A stretch of 64,000 nt of DNA from Periplaneta americana (lineage: Eukaryota; Arthropoda; Insecta; Blattodea; Blattidae): the NCBI RefSeq assembly GCF_040183065.1, contig NC_091123.1, positions 105,986,321-106,050,320 on the forward strand, written 5' to 3'. A program made the translations under genes and the position numbers. This document shows, piece by piece, positions 46,786 through 58,834 of the stretch (position 1 is the first letter of the stretch; every line of letters starts with the position of its first letter). The notes below the pieces were generated by a model, which saw only the letters and a program-made list of their open reading frames with translations, ran no database searches and was not told the origin of the DNA.

Positions 46786-47335
46786 TCTGAAAGTAGCAGA
46801 AACCGGTAGATAACTTTCAGCAATTATAACAAATCAGAGGGAACGAAATCTGAAGGAAAAACATGGAACTGAAAACAATCAACTTGCCAAAGTAAATGAA
46901 CCATATGAACAATGTAGTTTGGAAGCAAAATTTTAATTCAACAAATTCAGACTTTCGGGTAACAAAATTGTAAATTCCATTAAATGACGCTGAAAATCTG
47001 CATACTGATATTTAACAAGTCATCAATAAATCTCAAATAAGACTGTACGGTAATTTTCGTACTCGATCAATAATGCACAATTAATCAAACTATTTTCACG
47101 ATACACAATGCTTAGTAATGGAACTATTCATCATTTCTTAATGCAGCGAGGCGAACCTAGGGGCAAAAATTATCATGACTCTCAGAGACCTACTCTCGAT
47201 CGTGCTATGCGCCAGCTTGTATAATCTCTTAATGCAACTGTACTTGCACTATGCACATCTGTCCTCAGTCTTGAGCATATAGTCACTGCTTGTCTGTGTG
47301 AAATGTGACCAAACTACTGGGCTTTAGTTATTAAA

Positions 47336-47690
47336 GACCATGCCACCACGGTGGTCTGGCTCTGGACTTGAAATCCTGTAGACCTGGGTTCGATCTCTGG
47401 AGTATCACTTATTTATGCCTATTTATAACTTATGTTGAGCAAGCCCATAGTCCAGGTAATATAGGGGTTTCTCTGGGAGCTCTGGTTCTCCTATGGCATC
47501 CCAACAAATCTCCATCATCATAATCATTATCATCATCATCATCATCATCATATCTCATGGATATAGCGTAGACTAGCCTCCTATGAAACACCCTGGGCAG
47601 TGACTTGTCAGTAAATTGGTTTACATAACTGGCTTCACAACAATGACGAACAGCCAAGTATCCACCATTGACAAAAGAAGTTATTAAGAA
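47336..47690 (+). mobile_element. tRNA-derived SINE, family 4, copy 1
   Basis: Head CCACCACGGTGGTCTGGCTC with B box GGTTCGATCTC. The body includes AGCCTCCTATGAAACACCCT, GGGCAGTGACTTGTCAGTAA and CAGCCAAGTATCCACCATTG. An (ATC)n tract lies at about 47530-47552. The 3' half recurs at 52125-52290. Confidence 0.8.
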
Positions 47691-48182
47691 CGGGACTTAA
47701 GTTAGATAGTGCTTCCAGTCATTTATTCATTTTTAGTTGCCTCACTTGTTAAACAGGCTGCACTTCGACTTTTCTAACATTGTACAACAATGTTCATAAC
47801 AGTATGTAAAAGCTTATTTTGACATAAATTGGAGAGGACGCGTACACTTTGGTTGTTAAATATGTGAATGTATTATATTACATATGGTACAGATTACGAG
47901 ACACGGTGAATGTTTCTTTAACATTAATTAGATGGGATGCATCACAGCTGAGGTGGTAGTGTTGTGTATATCCTTGTACAAAGAACCTGAACCTGTTTTA
48001 TTTAACGAGTGTTCTTTCATGAGTGACTAGCCATTTATTACGTTAATGAAATCACTTTCGAGACATATATATATAGTTAGTCGATAAAAAGCACTACATG
48101 AAGATTTTATGGAGCCATTTTGGATTGGAATTTTTTATTATGCCTTTATAATACTTCAGCGTGATTGATGTATATTATTACA

Positions 48183-50102
48183 TGGTTCAATAACAATGCA
48201 CCACATTTTTTTTTCTTGGCCGTCTTTCAGTGGAGAAGAGAAAATTTTATATATAGCATCTTGAAATGTTCTTGCATAACTCCATGCAGTTTCATCATTT
48301 TTCGTTAAATATAGCAGTACCGGTAATGCAGCTAGTGCTCAAAATGGCGACTGCACATGAAGTACGTGCAAAGGAGACCAATGTAAAGATAGATTCACAG
48401 TCGCTTAAAAGATGTCTATGGACATAATGCCTGGTCATTGGTCTCAGTCTTTTGAGACTCTGAAGGGGTAATTCTGATTAACACATTGTCTACTGGTGAA
48501 AGAATAAACATTGCCTGCTAATGAAGCAAACTCATATGTTTATGTGAAGACTCTAAAGAGACTGAAGAGATGATTTGTGCATGTTTATCCCCATAAAGAT
48601 GTCAAAAGAATTCTCCTTCAACATGATAATGCGAGACCACACACAAGCTTACATAACAGTTAAGAGATCACAAAACTCAGATGAACCATCCTTCCTCATC
48701 CATCCACCAGATGTTGCACAGTGTACTTCCATCTGTTTGATTGTCAGAAAAATGCAATCTGCGAGAATGTCGAGGACGACGTAGTTGAAGTAAAGATGTA
48801 GCCAAGAGGAACACTAGCAGAGTGGTACCATGACAGCATACAGGCTGTGCCATCTAGGTCAGGAGTGGCAAAGACTCTTGTGCACAAAAGTTAACCTTGC
48901 GAAGTGTGCTACCCTTAAGAACTGTTTATGTATCTCATACCGAGGACAGTGGAGGGATGAGTATTGAGCAAGGGTTGAACAATTGTAGTGATGCATTATA
49001 CTGTACGTGTCAGGGTTCAGAAATAACTTTATTATTGAAAGAATCTCAGTAAATAAACATTATGTCCATCTGATTTATTTGTAGTATCGGTATTGTAGTA
49101 GTAGAAATAAACCTGTCTGTATGTGCACAAGGAATGTATTATTAGAAACATATATACTTTATTTCGAAAAATACCCAGTATCTAAAGCATGTTATTTAAG
49201 GAAAATTAATTGAATCTTTCTGGCAAACAAACGTAAGAAACTACAAGAACTTACAATTTTTTACTAACATAATATAACAAGATCAATAATTCTTATCCGA
49301 TCACACTAAATAAATAATTTATATGGTTTGCATATAGCTTAAGTTGAAATGTACTAAAACAAGAGAATCAAAAGTAACACATTTGTTTAATTAAAACAAT
49401 TCGTGAACATTTTTTTTATTCACTTTGATTTCCATTGGTGTCATATTGACTTCTAATTTCATGGTCAATTCAAACACAAAACAATTTCATTTGTCTCTTT
49501 GAACAGTATAACAACGAGGCCTGTGTATCTTCAGAACCTGTTTTCTGGAAGAACGTGCTTTCTTTGTTTTTTCATTTATTTTCGCAATATCCGTATTAAG
49601 ATATTTTAATACTGCAAGTCGCAAAACAACTTTTAATTTTGTGTTCTCTTAGTCTTGGCGTCATATGCTTCATTGTAGAAAGAGCTTCTCACAAGCATAG
49701 GCTGCAAATTTGCATTATGTTGTTTTAAATTATGTTTTCTACACATCACGTGTTCCTTACATATTATATATTTAACATTTTTCCATTTTGCATCCCTAAA
49801 AAGGAATGTCACCCTCCAGTCGGGGTTAAAATAGTTTGAAGATTTATGCTTCTCTCCTTCTATGTACACTCTTGCTTAGTAGTCTTTCCTTCATCAGGTG
49901 CGTTTGGTATCAGTAGAGCATGCACGAGCAAGTGACGGTCTACTACTGACTCCTATATGCAACTTGCTCATACGCGTGTCTATTGCTGTAGGTTGTATAA
50001 AGCCATGGATTTGAATGGAGACTATGTGGAAAAATGATATTTGTAGCCAATGTATTGGGAAGAGGGAGCAAAAATGTGGTGCATTACTTATTGAACGACC
50101 TG
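48183..50102 (+). mobile_element. Mariner-like transposon, decayed
   Basis: Inverted ends: GTTCAATAACAATGCACCAC at the left, and GTTCAATAAGTAATGCACCA on the - strand at the right. Inside, 48570-48730 encodes KRILLQHDNARPHTSLHN, then after a break ILPHPPDVAQCTS, the catalytic-core blocks of a mariner transposase. The rest is unrecognisable, and at 1.9 kb it is longer than a typical mariner, so it has probably taken up other DNA. Confidence 0.7.
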
Positions 50103-50511
50103 CATATTATTATTAATACACAGAGAATCATGTTTAGGATCATTCAGAACTACTTACAACAAATGTTTAATTATTTGGTATATGAAATAGAAGTGTAAAA
50201 ACGTCAGTATTATTCTTAATACTGTACCAGTATAATGAAGAATGATAGCTGTTAGAAAAATTTATGTTAAAATGATACCTACAGGATATCTTGTCTCCTC
50301 ACTGCACTTGAATTTCAGTGATAAAGTGTTGTGATTTATTTAATTTTAATTTTCTCAGACCAGTTATTGCTGAGGCCTCTTCATTTTGAATAAAATAGCA
50401 AGATTGTTTAGTATACAATTTTTAAAAATGACTTTGTAGAGATTTGACACTTTGGCAAATAAATATTTTACATCAGCAAATAACAGTAGAACTCTTAACA
50501 CAGTCTCTACA

Positions 50512-51768
50512 TCTATACTAATAATAAATCTATAACCGAAATTTTTCTGGTAATTTTCGCTTTTCCAACAACATGTATAATTAATCATCCTGAAACCGAA
50601 AATCGCTTTTTTTTTAATTTTTGTTTGTATGTCTGTCTGTCTGTCTGGATGTTTGTTACCTTTTCACGCGATAATGGCTGAACAGATTTCGATGAAAATT
50701 GGAATATAAATTAAGTTCGTTGTAACTTAGATTTTAGGCTATATGACTTTCATAATACTTTATTTAAAAGGGGGCTTATAAGGGGGCCTGAAATAAATCG
50801 AAATATCTCGCTTATTATTGAGTGTGAGAGATGTTACATAACAAAAGTTTCTTTAAAAATGATTTCCGATAAGTTTTATTCCAAGCAAAATTTTGAAAGG
50901 ACTGATATTTAAGGATATACTAGAGTTTTAAAATAACAATGCAATACATTTTCACCGCCGCCTCAGATTATAGCGTGGCTGTTCCGTAACTCCTATGTGC
51001 AAAATAAAAAATTTTTCAGTGGGAAGAAAAAACAGATTTATTCATTCATTCTATGGCAGTGGTACATAGGAGATCATGAATTCTTACATTTTCGAAAGAA
51101 AGAAATATAGTAACATATGGGAGATGTATTATTTGCTGTATAACTATTTAAGTTATTTAATAGAGCAAAAATCTGAAAATCGATATGTCACATAGGAGTT
51201 ATTGCAGGAACGACGTCGATGGCTATAATGAAATAAAAACAAATGACTCCGTCTCTAGATGGATATAATACTGCATATGAGGACTGAGGTAAGATGAAAA
51301 TAGATCTTTACGCACAAAAAACTTAATATTCTGTCTAAATATTGTATAACTAATTTAGACTAATTTAACGTCTTTCTAAACGAATTATCCTTGCACCAAA
51401 AATGGATGTTCTCTGAATCAGAGGATTATATTTTAATTATTTGTACATACATCTTGATTACACAACTTTTAACACTGTATCACTTCGGAATTTGTATGAT
51501 AATAACTTTCTTGTGTTAAATATTAATTATTTGCATGTAATAACAATTAAGAAACATGTTAAAGGAATTATCATTGCACCAAATGAGCGGTCTATGGACC
51601 AAAATGATCGCATTTTAATTATTAAATACAATTTAAATTAAGTAACATATTAAACGATTTAGCCTTCTATCAAACACGAATGTTCCCTGGACCAAATGTC
51701 CTATTTTAATTATGCAATTACTTTATATTTATTTCTAAAAGCGCAGCGGAGCGCACGGATACAGTTAG
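50512..51768 (+). mobile_element. Non-autonomous Helitron
   Basis: The 5' end TCTATACTAATAATAAATCT is a typical insect Helitron start (TC after A). The 3' end has the hairpin GCGCAGCGGAGCGC at 51741-51754, then ACGGATACAGTTAG before T (usual CTAG, here TTAG). No inverted ends, no target duplication and no Rep/helicase frame. A (TCTG)n tract lies near 50632-50646. Helitron ends of this wording are established knowledge; the host A/T junction is seen. Confidence 0.85.
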
Positions 51769-52124
51769 TATATAATATATCTCAACGCAGTTTATCAATA
51801 TTTTCTATCTGCGCTGTTAACCAAATTACTAGAACATTGGTTTCACACACAGGAGTTCAAGGTAATTCCATAGAGTCCGACAGACATTTCTGATACACAG
51901 AGAAACAAAGTAGATTTTCGCGGGATGTTCCCTTTTACCTTATCATTCCATAAAATATCCATAATAGTAGTAATAATAATAATAACAATAACAACAAAGT
52001 AATAAATAATCCAAGGTGTTGCATGTTTACATGTTTACACGTGATGTTTCACATTGTGGCATCTAAGACAGGAAATTATCTATTTGCCTAGTACACTACT
52101 CTTAGTGGAATCACTTGCATCAGT

Positions 52125-52290
52125 AATGATAATGTGTCCATTATCATCATCTCAGCCCATAATGGCTGTAGTATTGACCAGCCTCCTATAGTGCACCTTG
52201 GGCAACAACTCTGTTGGTACAAGTAAATTGGTCTACACAATGGCTTCATATGGATGAATGACGCACAGTCAAGTACCCGCCATTAAGGGG
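52125..52290 (+). mobile_element. tRNA-derived SINE, family 4, 3' half
   Basis: GACCAGCCTCCTATAGTGCA, GTACAAGTAAATTGGTCTAC and CACAGTCAAGTACCCGCCAT match the body of 47336-47690. 5'-truncated. Confidence 0.75.
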
Positions 52291-53125
52291 GAAAAAATAT
52301 AAAAATTAAGGATCTACTGTTCGAAAAGAAAAATAGTTTTCTATTTTTCCAAAAATGTTATGGCTGAGAAAATGAATACTGATTACAGCTATTACATAAT
52401 GCATTTTTAGAAGTGTGACTGGTAATGAGACATTAACATCTTCAAAATCAAGTAGGTATACTTTACTATCTATTGCACTAGACACCACCGAAACATATCT
52501 CAGAATAAAGTAAATTTAAATTTCAATATCTCGAGAATACACATAGAATGACAAAATTTTTATACATTACCGGTACTAATAGTATAGATGGAGTAATACT
52601 GAAGACTGAAACGTAATCATTGGAGCAATTATGTACTATTATCTATTTGAAAATGTGTTATTTTCATGAGAAATGCAGCATTACCAGTCAATAAAGCTTG
52701 TTGGAAGGAAGATGACATTGCTATGACAAGTAAAAAGAGGAGCGTGTATTTAAATACACAGAGTCACTATAATTATGAAAGTACAGATTTATTTTTATGG
52801 TAAGTATGTATTCATTTTGTTATGTCACCATGCAACTAAAAGTAACGTAATTATATTAGAATAATACACCAGTGAATTTGTCTTATTCTCTGCATTGCAT
52901 TTGTGATAAAATCATTGTGCGATTTTCTTTATGTAACCTCTATATTCTTGCCGAAGAATGTTTCATAATATTGCTGAAATTGCTATGATTTTTCTTGAAA
53001 TAATCATTTAAAACAATATCAAATGTATGCAAAATCATTGACCAGGATATAATAAAAAATAGCGTACACAACTTTTTTTAATGTTTCAGAATGTTATATT
53101 ATGTATTATGCATTCTGAATGTTTA

Positions 53126-53390
53126 ATTCTTTGGTCGACGGGAAAAGGCACATAAGTAAAAAAAAGTCGATTTTTCTGTTGTACCTAATCACATAAGTCT
53201 AGTATTTTTTTTTAATTTTTGAAATAATAAAATTTATTGTATTTTAAATTGAAAAGAGTCTTACTTTAACCACCATACATGCATTTCATTATTATACTTA
53301 TATTCAGTTAAGAGTAAATTAAAGAAAAAAGTCTCTCCTGAAAAATTAATTTTTTTTTACTTATGTGCCTTTTTCTGCTGACCAAAGAAT
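53126..53390. mobile_element. 265-bp MITE
   Basis: Left end ATTCTTTGGTCGACGGGAAA then AGGCACATAAGTAAA; right end on the - strand ATTCTTTGGTCAGCAGAAAA then AGGCACATAAGTAAA. No coding. 52300-53125 shows nothing else. Confidence 0.85.
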
Positions 53391-53689
53391 TTAGACTCTA
53401 GTTTGGCTTGGCTTTTGGAAGGCTTTACCCGGAATGAGCCACTGCACTTAGGTTTTCTTTGGTCCTTTGTATGCTTCGACATATGCGATTATTGTCCAAG
53501 ATGTTTGACAGGTGGCCAGAGTGACATTCGTGATCCGATGCTGACAGGTGGACAATCCTGTCTCAACCCTGACAGAGTCAGATTCCATACTCAGACCAGC
53601 TCCAAGCCCTTCCAATATCAGCATGAGAAATGCGCCATATCCCAAGATTTCACCACAGCGTATTTGTAACTATTGCAGGTGATAGACTG

Positions 53690-53880
53690 AAATGAGGAGA
53701 AGTTGGAGAGAGGTGGTAGAATAATTAGACGAATGGGAGTACCCCGAGAAAAACCCTCCGCAACGTTGTCTTTGTATACAACAAATTATATCATGACCTA
53801 GCTGGGGATTGAACCTGGGCGATCTGGATAGAAGACAAGCATACTTGAACCACAGATAGCTATCCTAAATTCAGATCCTA
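53690..53880 (-). mobile_element. SINE remnant, related to 26695-26845
   Basis: The - strand has CCCAGGTTCAATCCCCAGCT, a B-box-like block, and TGATATAATTTGTTGTATAC then GAGGGTTTTTCTCGGGGTAC. The boundaries are unclear. Confidence 0.5.
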
Positions 53881-53917
53881 ATTATAATGTTAAAAAGATT
53901 AGTCTGTGATGTGACAG

Positions 53918-54145
53918 CCTGTGGAGGGTCAAAGCTGACCAGTCAACTGCTGGCCTCACATAACCTACTAAGCAAAGGTGAACAATCAAGCCACTGGTAT
54001 GGGGATAATGTGTTGTCGTCAGAATAATGTCCCTAACCATTATAGCTCCTCAAATTCTTCATCATGCTGGGTGAGCACCAGTCCCATATGTAAACGGAAA
54101 TTTTTATAAGTAAATTTCTTCTCTCATAAGAATCGAACAGTGCTC
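53918..54145 (+). repeat. Dispersed repeat family A, copy 3
   Basis: GACCAGTCAACTGCTGGCCT, GGGGATAATGTGTTGTCGTC, TATAGCTCCTCAAATTCTTC and ATCATGCTGGGTGAGCACCA align with 205-500 and 35830-36125. Confidence 0.65.
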
Positions 54146-54938
54146 ATTCAGACTATAGGTCTATAGCGCAGGACAGTTACAGCATTAAAGGTGAAAGAAG
54201 TTTGTTTCGCCATTTTTTTAAGTGTGTAATACATTGTTTTTTTATTTCTTTCTCTTAAGTGGCACTTACACCTTCAACTTTACTGTGAGCTTTCCTTATG
54301 TACCTTGCGCTATACTGTATATTCTTGCTAGGACCAATGCCTGAAATAATAAGATAGACAAGACAAGACTATTGGATTCACACAATCCCTATGGAAGGTA
54401 GTTAAATTTCTTGTCAATACAAGCAACAGTTTCTTTTGTTGTGATTAGAATAGACGTTTCTCTGTTCCTCTGTATATATATATAGTGAGTATTTATGTTT
54501 TTTTTATATGTACTCACTGACTTTGCCTAATAAGTGTGGAGTATGTTTGCAGAGAATTTTAATTTTTCAGCTGGCTGTTATTCCTCTTAAACTCTGAGGG
54601 GTAGTCAAAACTGGGTCAGATGCCAAAAAGTATAATAGAGCATTTATTACCTCAAAAGTAATCTCCAAAACTGTTTATATATTTATCCCACTGCGAGACA
54701 AGATGATCAATCCCATTCTTGAAAAAGCTTGTGGGCTGTCTACTGAACCAGTTTTTTATTCAGCCACACACGTCTTCGTCCAATGCAAAACAAAGTCCAC
54801 GAATGTCTTTCTTCAACTCTCCAAAAATGTGAAAATCGCATGGGGAGAGATCTGGTCTGCAGGGTGGGTGTTGAAAAGTTTCCCAACCAAATCTCTGAAT
54901 CGTATTCCTCACGGAGTTGGCAGTATGTGGGCGGGCAT

Positions 54939-57469
54939 CAGTGGCGTATACTGGTTAAAGGGTTTGGGCTACCACTGACCCTATTATTACACAAAATATA
55001 TTTTAAAATCCCTATAATAAAATTCCTTACATATTTATGTGAATTCCAGACGTCTTGATTGGGACGAAAATACGTTGATGACTTCGTCCTAGAAATTACA
55101 GTTGGGCCACTTGCAAAGTTTCTGTAGAAATGACTTTTCAATGGATATTAGTGCCAAGCCGGATAAACGTTCTTGCGTATGAGTTGATCTACAGTAGGAT
55201 TTTATTCTCTTCAACGCAGAAAATGTTCTTTCTACCGATGCTGACGTAGCTGGTATTGTCACAATAATTAATGTTGCCAATTTAAGGACTTCAGGAATAA
55301 CTTGGTTCAGCTGGTTTTCATATATGGCAGATAATATTTCATGGATAGGTTTGTTCGAAAAATCAAAGACTTCTGCTGAATATATTACACTTAATTCATT
55401 TTTCAAACGTACTTGATCAAAGTGACTGTTATAGGACTGAAATAATTTGTTTAGTGCCTCATTCGGAAAGTTTTCTCTATAAGCAGAAAATTTTTGAGAA
55501 TCTAGAAGATGTGTGAACTGAAGCTTTCCATAATCAGAAAATCTGTCAGTAATTTCCATGTGCATACGATCTAGTATGCTGTAGTACAGCTGCCTGTATT
55601 TCAATTCATCATCTCCTTTTCTTCGCTTTAATGGTGGTTCCATTGTATTGGCTGAAGAATTTTCATTTTCCATATTACTCCATATGGACGGAAACCCACT
55701 ACGTCTGAACTCGGATATAGTATTTTTTTTTTTTAACTTTGATACCTCTTGCAAGTAGTATGCTATGTCTAGAGTTTCTTGTTCATAAATTCCTTGAGTT
55801 TTCTGATCTTTTAGGAGATGATGAGAAAAATGCATCTAAACCCGACAGTGTTTTGAAAAAAATGCGGCATTCTGGAATGGATGAAGTAGTTTGTTGCAAA
55901 ACTAAATTGAGAACATGGCTGTAACAATGGACAAATAGTGCTTGAGGATACTTTTCTTGAACTTTTGTTTTTAAGCCATTAATATTTCCCGCCATAACTG
56001 AAGCACCATCGTATGTCTGTGCAATTAACTTATTGCCGACATTGTATTCTGCTATAACACCTTCCACATCCTGAAACAAAGCAGCAGCAGTTTTGTCCGA
56101 ACTGACATTTGTGAATCCTATAAACCGTTCTTGAACATTGGCAGTACTGTCGACGTATCTTAAAACAGTGGACAATTGACTCTGATTAGAGCAGTAACTT
56201 GTTTCATCAACAACAATGGCCACAAAAGGTTTTATGTTCTTTATCATAACCCCACTTATAGCAAATATTAAGTCATTCTGAATTGCGAGAGAAGTACCAC
56301 GAAATACTGTTGAACTCTCAAGATGATTGGCCACTAAATGGTCAAATTCACTTAAGGAACTTAAATATTCAATATAATTTCCTATATTGTCTGATTTCAC
56401 ACTCTCGTTATGACCCCGAAAAGCCAATTCTTGTTTTCCTAGAAAGCAGACTGCGTTAATAAGACGCAGTAAAATCTCCCGATTTTTTTTTTTCACAAGA
56501 GCATTGTGTCAGTTGATGTGTAGAGCTTTTTGCTTATCTAGCTGTAAATCAATTCTTGTCTTCCCAAAGTTTGCAAAGTTCATGCTACTACAAATATGAG
56601 CTCTTGATTTGTCGTATTCTAGGACTGCCGTTCGAAGGGAGTTCATATTAGAAAACCCCTCTTTTGACCACACATTAGTTTCGCGGCTAAATAACAAACA
56701 TGGCCAGCAAAATAGTTTAGACAGTTTAGAAGTACCACACAACCAATTCCACTTACCATATGATGTTGAAGTGAAATGGCGTGTGTACTCACGCTGTTTT
56801 TCTTTTACGTCCATGGACAAATTTAACTCAGGAGTTGGTCTTTCCATTTTCACAATTTCAACTTTCTCGTTGTTATGTACGACGGTTAAAAGGCACTTTT
56901 AATAAACCTTCTATTACACAGTCATTTTCAACACAAACCTCTCCAGAAACTTGTTCTGCCATATTTTTCACAATATCACTTAATTGGGAAATTAAAAACT
57001 TAATAATTCACAATTAATATAACTTTTAGACACTCGAACAAATCACAGATTTAAAATAATGCACTGCAAGAACACAATCACATTCAATTGCTAGCGTACT
57101 AAGTGTATTGCTGCTTCGCGCCTGCAAAGAAACCGATCACGAGAGCGGCAACTCGCCCGGCCTCCAGTGCACGATGGAAACAAACGTAAGGGAGCGGGAG
57201 GGACGGACAGTTGTGCGAAGGACAGCGTGAGCGAAACGGTCACAGGCTACCTCACGTAGCAAGCGGTTTCTCCAGCGATGCCGCCTTGACAACTTGTTTC
57301 TTTTCGAGAGCAGAGAGCGCATATAAATCTAACAATTACTTTAATTTTAATTACTATGGTAAAACTAATAATACAAAATTATTACATTATGTTATATTAT
57401 AAACTTTTTTTTTTGTAATTTCCTTGGGCTACCGCCGGTAGCCCCGGTAGTCCGCAAAATACGCCCCTG
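54939..57469 (-). mobile_element. hAT transposon, 2.53 kb, complete ends
   Basis: Perfect 8-bp target duplication GCGGGCAT at 54931-54938 and 57470-57477. Ends CAGTGGCGTATACTGG at the left and CAGGGGCGTATTTTGCGG on the - strand at the right. It contains a ZMYM1-type transposase on the - strand and a GC-rich 5' region (57110-57320). Confidence 0.93.
55089..56962 (-). pseudogene. hAT transposase (ZMYM1/DUF4371 type), lightly damaged
   Basis: Start MAEQVSGEVCVEN at 56962. After a frameshift near 56870, 56853-56509 has a TTF-type zinc finger: WNWLCGTSKLSKLFCWPCLL. After another break near 56500, 56496-55783 has the catalytic region: FVAIVVDETSYCSNQ, YDGASVMAGNINGL and FVHCYSHVLNLVLQ. 55835-55089 overlaps it in another frame and ends with the hAT dimerisation block, TIPATSASVERTFSALKRIK and LSGLALISIEK. 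Only about three frame breaks separate it from an intact protein, so it is young. Confidence 0.9.
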
Positions 57470-58834
57470 GCGGGCATTATCTTGAAGAAGGATAATGCCA
57501 TTCGATAGCATTCCAGGGCATTCTGACTTAATGGCACGTCTCAGTTTCTGTAACGTTTCTTGATAACGCTGTTCATTGATTGTGGCCCCATGCTCGAGAA
57601 ATTCAACAAGCAGAAAATCCCTAGAATCGAAGAAGATTGTCAACATGACTTTACCGGGACTTGTGTGTATTGCTATGGACTTTTTCGGTGGGGGAGAATC
57701 CATGTGTTTCCATTGTTGGCTCTGCCATTCAAATGGTGACGGGACAGAAATGCATACTCTTCCTCGCTGCAAGTGACCAGTGAAGCAGCCATTCTGTTCG
57801 TTTTTTGTTCCTCCGCCAACTAATGTGAAACCTACTGTGCACATATTTTTCGGTAATGCAGATGCTTTGTAGCAATGACATGTACGGAACTGTGACTTAT
57901 TCCCACCAAACGATGAAGTTCTTGTGCAGTGACCTGTCGATTTCCCCATGTAAGACCATCAACCTCAGCAATAACAGCAGGAGTGATGGCACGATGAGCC
58001 TGTTCTGAGTGAACACCGTCTTGCTCGGCCCTCTCGGAATCTTTTGTGCCATTCCAGTACATGCGAACATGACATGCTGTGTTCGCCGTAAACAGCAGAC
58101 ATGCGATGATGGATTTCGCGTCCTCTTACTCCTTCAGCAGTCAAAAGTCGCACTACACATCACTGTTCTTTACCTGCACCATTAGTGATGTTGGACGAAC
58201 ACACGTACCTCTACCCTCACTTCCAGCACAATAAACAAACGACTAGAATGTAAGCAGAGTTGTAATTGTGCTTTTGCGAGTCGCCACCAGATGTCAAATT
58301 CCAGTGGTGCCAACTTGCCCGCTGTGAGAAATACACATGGTGACCGTTTTCATTTGACTGCTCCTCATAAATAATTTTATTAAAGAATAGAGAAAGAAAC
58401 TGGAAGTGTACAAAACAAAAAGCATAAGAGGAGGCAATTCGTTTTGACCCAGGAAACTAAATGATATAACACTAGATGCAGAAGTTTTTAAAAATAAAGC
58501 TATGCATTTTTATTTTGTAATGTAAATAACAATTAATAGTAATGATGTATGACTGCCTAAGTGATTGCTTTCCGACTATTTTCCTGTTATATGACAGAAG
58601 TTGGTAGTAGTTATGTAACACAGTCTGATCACGTTTGAATCTTGCAGAAGACAATACTGACCATTCAGTTCCTGTTAATCTGAAGTGATCATTGAGTAAG
58701 GTTCCCTGTTTTGACAAGGGTTTTATGTATTACTTATGCATAAATTACATTTACAGGGTTGAACTGCAAACTGCTTACAACTTTTCTAAATAATATCTTA
58801 GATGATTTATACACTTATCCTATCGTGGCCAAAG

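Larger units (their letters stand above)
45217..47250. mobile_element. Possible 2-kb inverted-repeat element
   Basis: GAGATTATACAAGCTAGCGC at 45238-45257 and its inverse GCGCCAGCTTGTATAATCTC at 47208-47227, with GTACTTGC-GTTGC / GCAACTGTACTTGC outside them. The interior holds two microsatellites and an RTE snippet but no transposase. The two ends could be remnants of separate copies. Confidence 0.5.
54652..58153 (-). pseudogene. Mariner transposase (SETMAR type), two halves around the hAT
   Basis: Right half: MRLLTAEGVRGREIHHRMSA and HVLEWHKRFREGRA, the helix-turn-helix; then HMDSPPPKKSIAIHTSPGKV, FFDSRDFLLVEFLEHGATIN and GIILLQDNAR, which includes the second catalytic Asp. The frame breaks where the hAT begins. 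Left half (54930 down to 54652): TIQRFG-E type and SPCDFHIFGELKKDIRG, holding the third Asp, then a stop and FFKNGIDHLVSQWDKYINSF-type end. Several frameshifts. Confidence 0.88.
54592..58372 (-). mobile_element. Mariner transposon split by a hAT insertion
   Basis: End sequences CTCTGAGGGGTAGTCAAAAC at the left and TTATGAGGAGCAGTCAAATG on the - strand at the right. Removing the hAT and one copy of its target site leaves about 1.24 kb, the normal size of a mariner. The transposase on the - strand is decayed. Confidence 0.85.

Noticed and set aside
53403..53669. 88-codon frame next to the MITE at 53126-53390
   Set aside because: No conserved motif, and it follows directly on the MITE end; it contains a short direct repeat (GACAGGTGG) but no other support.
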